From the NCBI RefSeq assembly GCF_016918765.2, contig NZ_CP092104.1:434001-498000 (forward strand): a stretch of 64,000 bases of DNA, in the 5' to 3' direction. The DNA comes from Flagellatimonas centrodinii. GTDB lineage: Bacteria > Pseudomonadota > Gammaproteobacteria > Nevskiales > Nevskiaceae. Shown here piece after piece: positions 52,174 through 61,612 of the stretch (positions within the stretch are counted from its first letter, which is position 1; each line of letters starts with the position of its first letter). The notes under the pieces were generated by a model. It searched no databases, was not told the DNA's origin, and saw only the letters and a program-made list of their open reading frames with translations. A program made the position numbers and the translations under genes.

Positions 52174-53700
52174 ATGCCGAGGAAGCAGCGCGGACAGGTC
52201 ATGCCGATGACACTGCTGTTCATCGGCGCCGTGCTGCTGGCGATGTGGGTGCTGTACGACACCGGGGCGTTGCTGAGCGATCGTATGCGGTTGCAGAACA
52301 CCGCCGATCATGTCGCCTACAGCACTGCCGGGCTGGTGGCGCGTGATCTCAACTTCATCGCCTATACCAATCGCGCCATGGCGGCCAACCAGGTGGGTAT
52401 CGCGCAGATGGTGGGGCTCAGCGCCTGGGCCGCCAGCATGGATCAGTTCGCGCGTAACGCCAACACCATCGGCCAGTTCATCCCCGGCATCAATGCCATC
52501 ACCGGTAGCGTAAGCACGGCGGCCGCGACCAACCGGCAGATCATTGACCAGGCTGCAGCGGTCGTGATTCCAATAAATGATCAAGTCATCGGTCTGCTGT
52601 CTGACGTGCAACGGCTTTTCCATCAAAGCATCGTCTTGCAGTTGTCGTCCTTCAGCGCCGACATCGGCCGGCGCAACGACCCAGACGCACGGTCGGTCAT
52701 GGCCGCAGGCGACTACTCGCTCGCTGAAGCGGCCAGCCTGCTGGCAGAGTGGAACGAGCAGATCGGGCAGCAGAACACGCTGCAGGCGATCGGCAGCGAT
52801 GATGCCGATGCGCAGTTGGCAAACCGGCGCTTTCGCGAGTTCGAGCAGGTGGTCATCGATTCACGTGACCCCTTTTCCGCCAATCGCAGCTATCAGTGGG
52901 ATGCGCCCTTCAGTGCCACGTGGGGAGTCGGTCTCGAGATCCGTACCCGCACACCGAAGTTCGGCGGCACCGACTTTATCCGCGACGTTGATCCTGGCGA
53001 CTCAACCTATCGCTGGGACTGGGCCGCGATGGATACGGTGTCGCAGTACGTGCAGTTCTGCGTCGACGTCGTTGTCGGTGAAGAATGCTGGGATCTTCCG
53101 GAGATCCCCCTTGCCTGGGGTGCCGCTCATGCGCTCGATGAGAGCCGGTCCGGTGTCACCCGTTTCGACTACCACTTCAGCCATAGGGCGGGTGATCCGC
53201 AACGCTGGGGGGACGGTGCGTGGCGGAACCGGACAGCGGCAAGTGCACTGCTCACCAGCGAAAGCCCCAACCCGATCAGCGGCGACCACGTACACAACCG
53301 CGTCGCCAGCATCCGTGGATTGCAGCCGTTTCACGCCCTCCTCGACGACACCCCCCGCAACCGCGGCCCCGCCGTCATCGCGCTCTACATCAAGGATGAA
53401 GACCGCATCGCCTCACAACGCCAACTGTTGGCGGCGTCGGGTGGCGAGATCGTGGATGACCTCGACGCTCGGGCAACCGGCGGACTGGCCGGCGGACGTG
53501 CAGGCGCTGTGGCCAAGGCCGAGGTCTACTTCATGCGTCCCACCGACCTCGACGGTTGGCGCCGCGCCGACAACCGGGTGGAGTACGGCAACCTGTACAA
53601 CCCGTTCTGGCAGGTCAGGTTGGTGGATCTTTCGGATACCGAAAAGCTCACTGCCAGCGCCATTGTCTCCGACGGCGCTGTGGCGCGTCCGGAGGGCTGA
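52174..53700 (+). CDS. TadG-like pilus assembly protein
   Basis: A 508-residue protein with the N-terminal TadE/G (PF13400-like) segment: RGQVMPMTLLFIGAVLLAMWVLYDTGALLSDRMRLQNTADHVAYSTA. The Gly7-Gln8 junction could be a processing site but Glu+5 is missing, as usual for TadG. The rest is extracytoplasmic, with several Asn/Ala-rich helices and a beta-rich C-terminal half; no von Willebrand A motif was seen. Members of this group are minor pseudopilin-like components. Starts 28 bases after flp ends. Confidence 0.82.
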   Translation: MPRKQRGQVMPMTLLFIGAVLLAMWVLYDTGALLSDRMRLQNTADHVAYSTAGLVARDLNFIAYTNRAMAANQVGIAQMVGLSAWAASMDQFARNANTIGQFIPGINAITGSVSTAAATNRQIIDQAAAVVIPINDQVIGLLSDVQRLFHQSIVLQLSSFSADIGRRNDPDARSVMAAGDYSLAEAASLLAEWNEQIGQQNTLQAIGSDDADAQLANRRFREFEQVVIDSRDPFSANRSYQWDAPFSATWGVGLEIRTRTPKFGGTDFIRDVDPGDSTYRWDWAAMDTVSQYVQFCVDVVVGEECWDLPEIPLAWGAAHALDESRSGVTRFDYHFSHRAGDPQRWGDGAWRNRTAASALLTSESPNPISGDHVHNRVASIRGLQPFHALLDDTPRNRGPAVIALYIKDEDRIASQRQLLAASGGEIVDDLDARATGGLAGGRAGAVAKAEVYFMRPTDLDGWRRADNRVEYGNLYNPFWQVRLVDLSDTEKLTASAIVSDGAVARPEG

Positions 53701-53703
53701 GGC

Positions 53704-54252
53704 ATGGTCAGGCACAGGATGACATTCCACGAGAGACCGTCACGCCAGCTTGCGTTCGGCCTACTGCTCGGCACCCTGCACACGGCCACGGCCGGACTGC
53801 CCGCGCCGGGCTGCCCGGATGCCATGCCGAAGGACCCCAACCCCTATCTCCAACGTCTGGATGCCTTGCTGGAGGGCGCCCCGTCACTCCCCGCCTGCGA
53901 GCATGCAATGCTGGTTCGCCGCTTTCGCAACTACAGCAGCTGCCAGAGCTGGGTACTGAGCGGGGCGGCGCTGGGCGTCCAGGGTTACCAGGCATGGCAG
54001 GGCGAACTGCAACGCCACGGCAAAGTGCCGCCGTGGGCTGAGAAGGAGGCCGTGAAGGCGGGCTCCATTCACGCGCAACACCGTGATCAACTGCCCGGCC
54101 ACATCGTCGGCAGCGGCATCGACATGGGCTACGACGGCGCCTCTGAAGCCGAGATTCATCGCACGCTGTTCTGCGATTGTCTCATCGCCACCGGCGACAA
54201 AGGCTTCGACACCACAACCGGCACCTTCACGGAGCCACCATCATGCCCCTGA
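53704..54252 (+). CDS. Secreted Cys-containing protein of the tad locus, function unknown
   Basis: A 182-residue product with a probable signal peptide (SRQLAFGLLLGTLHTATAGLPAPG) and at least six cysteines (CPDAM, PACEHAM, SSCQSW, LFCDCLI, PSCP), suggesting disulfides in the periplasm. I do not recognise a family. It begins three bases after the TadG-like gene and overlaps the next by ten bases, so it belongs to the operon. It could be an accessory factor of the pilus. Confidence 0.7.
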   Translation: MVRHRMTFHERPSRQLAFGLLLGTLHTATAGLPAPGCPDAMPKDPNPYLQRLDALLEGAPSLPACEHAMLVRRFRNYSSCQSWVLSGAALGVQGYQAWQGELQRHGKVPPWAEKEAVKAGSIHAQHRDQLPGHIVGSGIDMGYDGASEAEIHRTLFCDCLIATGDKGFDTTTGTFTEPPSCP

Positions 54253-55070
54253 GCGTTCGTCTGCAAGGGCAGGCCCTGACTGAACTGCTGGTGGTGCTGG
54301 CTGCATTGATCGTGCCGCTCATGGTGCTCATCCGTTTACTCGGCGGCTTGCTCTACCAGCAGCAGGGGATGGAGCTGGCAGCGCGCTATGCGATTTGGGA
54401 ACGCAGTGTCTGGTCAGCCGCGAAACCCGCCGGCCCGGGCGCTGCCGATGTAGTGAAAGCCGATGCCGTACTGGCAGCCGAAATCGACCTGCGCCTGTTC
54501 AGCCATGACGATGACGAGATCAGCGCAGAAACACCCGACAGCTTCCGCGCCGACCCCTTCCTGCTGGCCTTACCCGGCGGCGACAATCACATGTTGCTTC
54601 GCGACCGAGACGAAGGCGATTCGGTCTCCTACACCGCCGTCAGCACTAGCACAGCGACCCCGGCAGGGATGGTCGGCGCAGTGGATTCCGCCATCGAAAC
54701 CCTGGGCGCCGTCACCCGCTTTGATCTGGCGACCGACGGCATCACGGAAGCCGCCGTTCAGGTGCGACTCGCCCCCATGCAGGCGGTGTTCGAGTTGCCA
54801 TTCGACGCCCTCGACCATCTGCAACTCGAACGCCGGGCAGCGCTGTTTACCGGCACCTGGTCCGCCGGCGGTACCGCCCACGCGCAGCACCTGATATCCG
54901 GCCTGCTGCCGCAGCAGTTTCTTGACAATGGTGCCGTCGACAACGTGCAGCAATTCGTCGCCTATGCGCCAATCGCCGAAGAGCTCGACAGCGACCGCCT
55001 GCGGTTCGGGCACGTCACGCTGGAGCCACTGCCACCCGCCCGCGTTGGTCCGCAGGTACCGCAGCCATGA
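54243..55070 (+). CDS. TadE-like pseudopilin, long form
   Basis: A 275-residue protein with a class III leader: MPLSVRLQG, then QALTEL with Glu at +5 after Gly9, and the hydrophobic helix LVVLAALIVPLMVLIRLLGGLLY. The remainder is extracytoplasmic and beta-rich, longer than typical TadE. The start at 54243 is chosen because it is the only one that yields the leader; upstream residues belong to another frame. It overlaps the preceding gene by ten bases and the next by four. Confidence 0.82.
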   Translation: MPLSVRLQGQALTELLVVLAALIVPLMVLIRLLGGLLYQQQGMELAARYAIWERSVWSAAKPAGPGAADVVKADAVLAAEIDLRLFSHDDDEISAETPDSFRADPFLLALPGGDNHMLLRDRDEGDSVSYTAVSTSTATPAGMVGAVDSAIETLGAVTRFDLATDGITEAAVQVRLAPMQAVFELPFDALDHLQLERRAALFTGTWSAGGTAHAQHLISGLLPQQFLDNGAVDNVQQFVAYAPIAEELDSDRLRFGHVTLEPLPPARVGPQVPQP

Positions 55071-55741
55071 ATCCTCACCGCAGCTGCCAGAGCGCGGGGC
55101 TCATGTTGGGTCTGTTGATCAGTCTCGTGGCCAACGCCGGGCGGCTGCCACCCTGGCCGGAGCTGTTGCAGTCGCAGGCGATGGGCGATTCACTGCGGCT
55201 GAACGGGCACGCCACGCAGCTGTTCGCCCTCCGCTCCGCGGAATCGCCACAGGACGTTGTCACCGCATTGCAGACCCAGTGGGAGGGGCGCCTGCGCACG
55301 CGAAACAGCGGACGTTGGCAGGTGCTATCGCATCTGCAGGGGCGCCGGCTATTCACGGTTCAACTGCAGCCCACCGCCGCCGGCGGCACCCGAGGGCTCG
55401 CAAGCCTCGCTACACTTGCCGACACACCCGTGACTGAGCCCGCCGCCCTGCCGCGGCTGCCGGGTACCCACCTGCATCAGTGGCTGGATGCCGAAGACGG
55501 GGGACGGCGCAGCCGCACCGTGGTGTTCGTCGGCACCGCATCGGCACAACGCCAACTGACCTTCTACCGCGACCACTTCCGCGCACTGGGCTTTCAACCG
55601 GTGGGGTCGGGAGCCCTTCGGCTGGGTCCGGACGGCGGCAGTCTCGTGCTCCAGGGGGCCACTGCCCAGGCCAGCGTAGCCGTCCGTCAACGGGGCGACA
55701 TCACGCTGGTCGCCATTTTGACTGTCGATAATCCCAGATGA
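55067..55741 (+). CDS. Exported protein of the tad locus, function unknown
   Basis: A 224-residue protein with a signal peptide (SAGLMLGLLISLVANAG). Two similar halves are possible, each with a strand-helix layout: SPQDVVTALQTQWEGRLRTR...WQVLSHLQGRRLFTVQL and SAQRQLTFYRDHFRALGFQPVG...LVLQGATAQASVAVRQRG. No family recognised. It overlaps tadE-like by four bases (ATGA) and cpaB by four (ATGA), so it is translated with them and is probably a periplasmic partner of the secretin or of pilus subunits. Confidence 0.7.
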   Translation: MNPHRSCQSAGLMLGLLISLVANAGRLPPWPELLQSQAMGDSLRLNGHATQLFALRSAESPQDVVTALQTQWEGRLRTRNSGRWQVLSHLQGRRLFTVQLQPTAAGGTRGLASLATLADTPVTEPAALPRLPGTHLHQWLDAEDGGRRSRTVVFVGTASAQRQLTFYRDHFRALGFQPVGSGALRLGPDGGSLVLQGATAQASVAVRQRGDITLVAILTVDNPR

Positions 55742-56634
55742 ATCGCCGGGACTACATCGGCTGGATTTTGCTGTTCGGCGCACTCTCCCTGGGGGCCCTC
55801 GCCTACGTCGTCATGCGCGGCTATCTTGCCGACGAGGCCGCACGCCTTAAGGCCGAAGCGGCCCTCGCCCACGGCGAGATGCGCGCGGTGGTGGTCGCGA
55901 GCCGCAACCTCATGCCGGGTGAGGTCATCGACGATACCTCGATGGCCATTGGCGAGATTCCCGCCCGTCACCTGTCGCATCGAAGCGTTTCGCCAAAGGC
56001 CTACAAGGCGCTTCGCGGCCGCGTACTCAGCCGTCCGATGGTCGGCGGGGAGCCGCTACTGCGTGACTTCATCGCCGGCGCCTTGGTGGAACGTTTTTCA
56101 GACCTCCTGGCACCGGGGGACCGCGCCCTGACCCTCGAGGTCTCGGCGCTGGAGAACCACGCTGGCATGCTCGTCCCTGGCGACTATGTGGACCTCTTCG
56201 TCGATCGCGATGGCGCAGCGCAACTTCACGAAACCGCCCTGCAGCCCGTACTGGAACGGGTGCGCGTGATCGCTGCAGGGCCGCAGCCGTTGCGGGCATC
56301 CGACCAGCGATTCCAACCGCTGCCGGCAGACGCGCGGCGCTACACACTGATCAGCATCGCGGTGTCAGCGGCGGACGCCGAGCGCATTCTCCACGCGCAG
56401 TCCGTCGGACGACTGCACTACCTGCTGCGCAACGCCGGCGACAGGGCACTGCCGGCCGGCGAAGCTGGCCGGCCTCACTTCGGTGAGCCGCGCCATCATC
56501 CCGGTTATCTCTACTTTTCCAATGCGGTTCCTGGCGGGCAGCGTCACCTCCGGACGTTCGAGCCCCGCCCCCCGAGCCGGCACATGGCCACACAACCCAA
56601 TCCAGACGCAGTCGCTGCTCCCCAACGTCCATGA
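55738..56634 (+). CDS. cpaB: CpaB/RcpC, Flp pilus assembly protein
   Basis: A 298-residue bitopic protein: N-terminal membrane segment (GWILLFGALSLGALAYVVM), SAF domain with AVVVASRNLMPGEVIDDTSMAIGEIPA, and the RcpC-like domain RALTLEVSALENHAGMLVPGDYVDLFV. CpaB is thought to link the secretin to the inner-membrane platform of the Tad machine. The C-terminus from about residue 240 is Pro/His/Arg-rich and likely unstructured. Overlaps on both sides with four bases. Confidence 0.92.
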   Translation: MNRRDYIGWILLFGALSLGALAYVVMRGYLADEAARLKAEAALAHGEMRAVVVASRNLMPGEVIDDTSMAIGEIPARHLSHRSVSPKAYKALRGRVLSRPMVGGEPLLRDFIAGALVERFSDLLAPGDRALTLEVSALENHAGMLVPGDYVDLFVDRDGAAQLHETALQPVLERVRVIAAGPQPLRASDQRFQPLPADARRYTLISIAVSAADAERILHAQSVGRLHYLLRNAGDRALPAGEAGRPHFGEPRHHPGYLYFSNAVPGGQRHLRTFEPRPPSRHMATQPNPDAVAAPQRP

Positions 56635-58232
56635 TCGCAATTCGGACGGCAGCACGGATCATCCGCCTGGCGCTCTACGTACTCGCTGCGCCGGCATTCG
56701 CCGACAGCGACATCGACGTCGATACCGTAACGCTCAGCGTGGGCGGACAGGCAACCCTGTATGACCGCGAGATCGACCGCTTCGAAGTGATTCCGCCCGA
56801 TGTAGTCACGGTCACCCGCCACGACGCGCGGCAATTGCAGCTGCGCGGTGTCAGCCCCGGAGAGGCGCGCATCACCGTCTGGAGCCAAACAGACACCCCA
56901 GCACGCCGCTACCGGGTCTCGGTGCAGTCGACGCCCACGTCCGAGAAGGCCGCACCTGCTCCGGAGGTCGCCGTACTGAACACCGACGCCATCCGACGGC
57001 CGCTACACCTGTACGTCGGCGCAGTGGAAACCCGCCGCCTCGGTAGTATCGACCGACTGGTAGTAGGCAACGACAGCGTGGCCAAGGCCAGCGTGCTCGA
57101 CGACGGACAGTTGCTACTGCTAGGGCTGTCGGAAGGCCGCTCGGCATTGGATATCTGGGCGGGCTCGGGACGCCACCACCGCTTCGACGTGCGTGTCTTT
57201 TCCCGCGCCCCGGACGATGCGATGGCGTTGGTGCAGGCCGTGCTTGAAGATTATCCGTCAGTCATCGCCACGCCCCACCTCGACCGCATCCTGCTGCGCG
57301 GCACGATCGACAGTTCGCGCATTGAGGGGTTTCAGCAGGTGATGCGCGGCATTCCGCAGACCATCAACCTGGTCGAGCCGGAGCTCAACATCGCGGTGGA
57401 ACACAGCGTGGTGCTGGATGTCACCGTATTGGAAGTCAACCGCAACCATCAGCGCAATCTTGGCATTCGCTGGCAGGACACGGCCGCCGGGCCGGCGGTG
57501 GGGATCGTCGGCAATCTCATCCCCAATCGTCGGTTCGGAGTGGTTTCGGAGGTCGGCGACCGCGCCGTACTGCAGGACCTGCTGGGGGCGGTCGGTAGCG
57601 GAGGGCAAAAGCTCAGCGGCTATCTCGGCATCACCTCGGTGTTGGGCTCGGAACTGCAACTGTTGGAGGAAGAAGGGCACGCTCGCGTGCTGGCGGCGCC
57701 CAGTCTAGCCACCACCAGTGGCGAGACCGCCACCTTCCTCGCTGGCGGCGAGTTACCCGTCGCCATCCTCAACGAGTTCGGACAGCCGGTGGTGGAGTTC
57801 CGAGAGTTCGGTATCCAGCTCGAGATACAACCTGTTGCCGACCACCAGCACAACATCCGGTCGCGCATCAGGGCCGAAGTGAGTTCGGTGGATTTCTCGG
57901 TACAGGTCAACGGTGTACCGGGACTACTGCGGCGCGAGACCACCTCCACCATCACCGCACGTCCAGGCGAAACCATCATCCTCTCGGGCCTGCTGGATGC
58001 CCGTGACACTCGCAATGCCGACAAGCTTCCGGGGCTGGGCAGCCTGCCAATCCTGGGACCGCTATTCCGCTCGAAGGCCTTCAACCAACGGCGGACCGAA
58101 CTGGTGGTGACGGTAACCCCGCGGTTGCAGCGCGGAAGCGGTCATCCGAACCCGGAACTTCAGGCGGCAGAAGCCCATCTGCGGCAGACACTATCCGGCG
58201 GCGAAGCGCTGAACGAGGCCTTGGTCCAATGA
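56631..58232 (+). CDS. cpaC: CpaC/RcpA, Tad outer-membrane secretin
   Basis: A 533-residue secretin with a signal peptide (ending APAFADSD), an N-terminal Pilus-formin domain (LSVGGQATLYDREIDRFEVIPPDVVTV), a second N-domain with a BON-like part (MALVQAVLEDYPSVIATPHLDRILLRGTID), and the type II/III secretin domain with RVLAAPSLATTSGETATFLAGGELPVAI and ILSGLLDARDTRNADKLPGLGSLPILGPLF. It forms the outer-membrane channel for the pilus. The short C-terminal tail has no extra domain. Confidence 0.94.
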   Translation: MIAIRTAARIIRLALYVLAAPAFADSDIDVDTVTLSVGGQATLYDREIDRFEVIPPDVVTVTRHDARQLQLRGVSPGEARITVWSQTDTPARRYRVSVQSTPTSEKAAPAPEVAVLNTDAIRRPLHLYVGAVETRRLGSIDRLVVGNDSVAKASVLDDGQLLLLGLSEGRSALDIWAGSGRHHRFDVRVFSRAPDDAMALVQAVLEDYPSVIATPHLDRILLRGTIDSSRIEGFQQVMRGIPQTINLVEPELNIAVEHSVVLDVTVLEVNRNHQRNLGIRWQDTAAGPAVGIVGNLIPNRRFGVVSEVGDRAVLQDLLGAVGSGGQKLSGYLGITSVLGSELQLLEEEGHARVLAAPSLATTSGETATFLAGGELPVAILNEFGQPVVEFREFGIQLEIQPVADHQHNIRSRIRAEVSSVDFSVQVNGVPGLLRRETTSTITARPGETIILSGLLDARDTRNADKLPGLGSLPILGPLFRSKAFNQRRTELVVTVTPRLQRGSGHPNPELQAAEAHLRQTLSGGEALNEALVQ

Positions 58233-59893
58233 ACGGGTTTCAGGTACAGGTAACGACAGCGCGTGGCACCCCGGTCAGCGCGGGCTGGCATGTCGACATC
58301 CCACTGCATATCGGACGGGACACCACCAATGATGTGGTGCTTCACGGTTGGCGGGTGGCACCGCGACACGCCTCCATCGATGCCGGCGAAGATGGGTTGC
58401 ATCTGCGAGGCGTCGCTGCGCTGCGCGTCAATGGCAAAGCGGTCCAGCAGTACGGGCCGCTGCGCACCGACGATGTCATCGAGATTCATGACTACCGGAT
58501 CCGGGTGCACTGTCCGTCCGTGCCCGTTCCTGCGCCGGCTCCGGCCGAGGTCATGCCGGATCGGCTGCCTGACCCTCCGTCACCCCACACGCCGGCGGAA
58601 GACGAAGCCGACATCCGCGAGCACCACCTGTGGCGCGTGCGACTACGCCGCACCTTGCACGAGCAGATGGATCTCAGACGTATCGATGTCAGCGCCATGA
58701 GCGACGACGCGCTGCGGGCTCTCACCGCCAGATTGATCGGCGAGACCTTGCACCAGGGGCCGCCACTACCGGCCACGCTCGACACGCAAGCGCTGACAGA
58801 GCAGGTGGTGGCGGAGGCCGTGGGACTGGGGCCACTGGAACCGCTACTGGCTGAACCGGAAGTCAGCGAGATCATGGTCAACAACGCCGACGAGATTTTC
58901 TACGAGCGCAACGGCCGACTGCACCGGTCGACCATCCGTTTCACCGATGATGCGGCGGTGCAGTCGATCATCCAGCGCATCGTCTCGCCACTCGGGCGAC
59001 GCATCGACGAGGCCTCGCCGATGGTCGACGCCCGGCTCGCGGACGGGTCACGGGTGAACGCAGTGATACCGCCGTTGGCGCTCAGGGGCGCCTGTCTGAC
59101 CATCCGCAAGTTCATGCAGGAGCGTCTGACTGGTGAGCATCTGCAGGGCTTCGGCTCGATCAGCCGGGCGATGACCACATTTCTCGATGTGGCCGTACGC
59201 AATCGTCGCAACGTGCTGATCTCCGGCGGCACCGGCTCAGGGAAGACCACTTTGCTGAACGTGTTATCCAACTTCATTCCGCCTACCGAACGCATCGTCA
59301 CCATTGAGGACGCCGCCGAACTGCGCCTGTACCAACCCAACCTGGTATCACTGGAAGCACGCCCACCCAATCAGGAGGGCCGCGGCGCGGTCAGCATCCG
59401 CGATCTCGTGCGCAACGCCCTTCGGATGCGCCCGGACCGCATCGTGGTGGGCGAGTGCCGCGGTGGCGAAGCTCTCGACATGCTGCAGGCGATGAACACT
59501 GGGCACGACGGCTCGCTCACCACGGCGCATGCCAACAGCCCGCGAGACTGCCTGGCGCGGCTGGAGGTGATGGTGATGATGGCCGGCATGGACCTGCCGG
59601 TGACCGCCATCCGCGAACAGTTGGCCTCTGCCGTCCACCTGATCGTGCAGCAGACCCGCTTTGCCTGCGGCGCGCGCAAGGTCACCAGCATCGCTGAAGT
59701 GGTGGGCATCGAGAACGGCCGCATCCAGCTATCGGAGGTATTCCGTTTTCGTCAAACCGGCTATGACGCCCAGGGACGCGTCCAGGGGTGCTTCGAGGCC
59801 ACCGGGCTGGTACCGGAATTCTACGAGCAGCTTGGCCGCCGCGGCATCGGTGTGGACTTGCGGCTGTTCGAACCGGCGGAGCCCCCCGCGTGA
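58229..59893 (+). CDS. tadA: TadA/CpaF secretion ATPase with N-terminal FHA domain
   Basis: A 554-residue ATPase that powers Tad pilus assembly. Residues 1-95 form an FHA-like domain: HIGRDTTNDVVL, APRHASI, LRVNGKAV and a final IHDYRI strand. A Pro-rich linker (about 98-122) leads to the VirB11-like N-domain (EHHLWRVRLRRTLHEQMDL...LEPLLAEPEVSEIMVN) and the RecA-like core with Walker A GGTGSGKTT (Lys339), TIEDAAEL, the Asp box and Walker B region RIVVGECRGGEALDML and the His box LTTAHANSPRD. The FHA fusion is unusual for CpaF and could sense a phosphothreonine signal. GTGA overlap with tadB. Confidence 0.95.
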   Translation: MNGFQVQVTTARGTPVSAGWHVDIPLHIGRDTTNDVVLHGWRVAPRHASIDAGEDGLHLRGVAALRVNGKAVQQYGPLRTDDVIEIHDYRIRVHCPSVPVPAPAPAEVMPDRLPDPPSPHTPAEDEADIREHHLWRVRLRRTLHEQMDLRRIDVSAMSDDALRALTARLIGETLHQGPPLPATLDTQALTEQVVAEAVGLGPLEPLLAEPEVSEIMVNNADEIFYERNGRLHRSTIRFTDDAAVQSIIQRIVSPLGRRIDEASPMVDARLADGSRVNAVIPPLALRGACLTIRKFMQERLTGEHLQGFGSISRAMTTFLDVAVRNRRNVLISGGTGSGKTTLLNVLSNFIPPTERIVTIEDAAELRLYQPNLVSLEARPPNQEGRGAVSIRDLVRNALRMRPDRIVVGECRGGEALDMLQAMNTGHDGSLTTAHANSPRDCLARLEVMVMMAGMDLPVTAIREQLASAVHLIVQQTRFACGARKVTSIAEVVGIENGRIQLSEVFRFRQTGYDAQGRVQGCFEATGLVPEFYEQLGRRGIGVDLRLFEPAEPPA

Positions 59894-60741
59894 GCCCCCC
59901 GACGCTTCTCGCCTTGCTGGCTGCTGCCGGCACTGCAACGCTGTGTTATCTCGGCGCGCGCACCCTGCGCGAGGGCTGGGCGGACTATCGCAGTACATTT
60001 CAGAACCGGGCTGAGCGCAACCTGTCGCAACTGTTCCTGTTTATCGACCCGCAACGGCTGTTCCGTCTGCACGCCACCGCTCTGCTCGGCCTGTTGCTGA
60101 TGGTCATGACGTTGGGCGGCGGCTGGCTGTTGGCCGTGCTGTTGACCGTGGCCGCCGGCCTGTCGCCGCCGCTGGTGTTTACGCTAATGCGTCGACGCCG
60201 CCGCCGGCAGGTGGTGGCACAGCTTCCTGATGCACTCATGGGGGTCGCAACCAGCATGCGCGCCGGGCTGAGCCTCAACCAGGCACTGGAAACCGTGCTG
60301 GCCTATGAGCCGGCACCGTTGTCTCAGGAGCTGGCGCTGATGCTGCGGGAACTGCGGGTGGGGCTGGCCTTTGCCGAAGCGGCCGACAACCTCCACCGCC
60401 GAATTCCCGAAGTCGAAGTACAACTGGTCACCGCCGCCATGAAGGTCTCCCGCGAAGTCGGCGGCAATCTTGCCGAAACCCTGGAACGGATCGCCGACAC
60501 GCTCCGCAAGCGCCTGCAGATGGAGGGCAAGATTCGCAGCCTGACTGCGCAGGGAAAGCTGCAGGGGCTGGTGATGACGGCGCTACCGATCTTTCTCGTA
60601 CTTGCCCTCACCCAACTGGAACCGGAGGCCATGGCCTTCCTGCTTCACAGCCTGCATGGCTGGGCCACCCTTGCGGCCATCGCGGTGATGGAGATCGTTG
60701 GCTATCACTTCATTCGCAAGATCGTGAACATTGATGTCTGA
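59890..60741 (+). CDS. tadB: TadB, inner-membrane platform protein
   Basis: A 283-residue T2SSF/GspF-domain protein with an N-terminal helix, two central membrane segments (HATALLGLLLMVMTLGGGWLLAVLLTVAAG) and the GspF domain (QLPDALMGVATSMRAGLSLNQALETV, EVGGNLAETLERIADTLRKRLQMEGKIRSLTAQGKLQGLV), ending in two membrane helices. Partner of TadC in the assembly platform that TadA drives. Start GTG 59890 overlaps the tadA stop; the long upstream frame is not coding. Confidence 0.93.
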   Translation: MSPPTLLALLAAAGTATLCYLGARTLREGWADYRSTFQNRAERNLSQLFLFIDPQRLFRLHATALLGLLLMVMTLGGGWLLAVLLTVAAGLSPPLVFTLMRRRRRRQVVAQLPDALMGVATSMRAGLSLNQALETVLAYEPAPLSQELALMLRELRVGLAFAEAADNLHRRIPEVEVQLVTAAMKVSREVGGNLAETLERIADTLRKRLQMEGKIRSLTAQGKLQGLVMTALPIFLVLALTQLEPEAMAFLLHSLHGWATLAAIAVMEIVGYHFIRKIVNIDV

Positions 60742-61612
60742 TCCGCAACTTCCCCTGCTGGCTGCCGGACTCGCCGCCGCCACGGTGGGCCTGATGGCGT
60801 TGTCAATGCTGGCCTTTCGGCACAGCCTTCCCAACGTAGACCGCCGATTCATGGACCCCCTGTCCTGGCCGGAGCGCATGGTCTGGCCGCTGGTGCGCTT
60901 CCTGGCACACTACTTCGCGCGGGGCCTGTCGGTGGAAACCATTGAGCGCATCCGTCGCCAACTGGTCCACGCCGGCTGGGACTTCCGCATGACGCCTGAA
61001 CAGTATTTCGCGCTGCGCCTGTTGGCTGCGACACTGGCTGGCACCCTCAGCACCCTGGCGCTGATTGCGGTCGACCGCTTTTCACCTGCGCTGGCGCTGG
61101 TAGCCGTGGGGTTCGGCTATGTCGCGCCCGCTCTCAAGCTCGCCGAGGCCCGCAAGCAACGTAGTCGCGCCATCGTGCGTCTGCTGCCGACGTATCTCGA
61201 TTTCATCACCATGGCGGTGGAGGCGGGTCTGAGTTTGCCCGGCGCGCTTCTGCAGGCCACCCAGAACGGGCCTGACGGGCTCCTCAAACAGGAGATCCAG
61301 CGGGTCAACCGTGACATTAAGGCAGGCTCAGGCCGCATCGAGGCGCTGGAGGCCATGGCGGCCCGTCTGGATCTGCGGGAAGTCACCAGCGTCGTCGCGG
61401 CGCTGGCGCAGGCCGAGCGCACTGGGGGCAGCGTCGGCAACACCCTGCGCATCCAAGCCGACCAACAGCGTATCGAGCGTTTTCAGCGGGCCGAGAAACT
61501 CGCCATGGAGGCCCCGGTCAAGCTGATTTTTCCCCTGGTCGCCTTCATCTTTCCCACCACCTTCCTGGTGCTGGCATTCCCCATCGTGATGAAGCTTCTG
61601 CACGATGTATAG
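60734..61612 (+). CDS. tadC: TadC, inner-membrane platform protein
   Basis: A 292-residue GspF-domain protein: N-terminal hydrophobic helix (LLAAGLAAATVGLMALSML), two central helices (AATLAGTLSTLALIAV, LALVAVGFGYVAPAL), the GspF motif YLDFITMAVEAGLSLPGALLQATQ and ERTGGSVGNTLRIQADQQRIERFQRAEKLAMEAPVKLIFPLVAFIFPTTFLVL. The start at 60734 (ATG) overlaps the tadB stop by eight bases. Confidence 0.93.
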   Translation: MSDPQLPLLAAGLAAATVGLMALSMLAFRHSLPNVDRRFMDPLSWPERMVWPLVRFLAHYFARGLSVETIERIRRQLVHAGWDFRMTPEQYFALRLLAATLAGTLSTLALIAVDRFSPALALVAVGFGYVAPALKLAEARKQRSRAIVRLLPTYLDFITMAVEAGLSLPGALLQATQNGPDGLLKQEIQRVNRDIKAGSGRIEALEAMAARLDLREVTSVVAALAQAERTGGSVGNTLRIQADQQRIERFQRAEKLAMEAPVKLIFPLVAFIFPTTFLVLAFPIVMKLLHDV

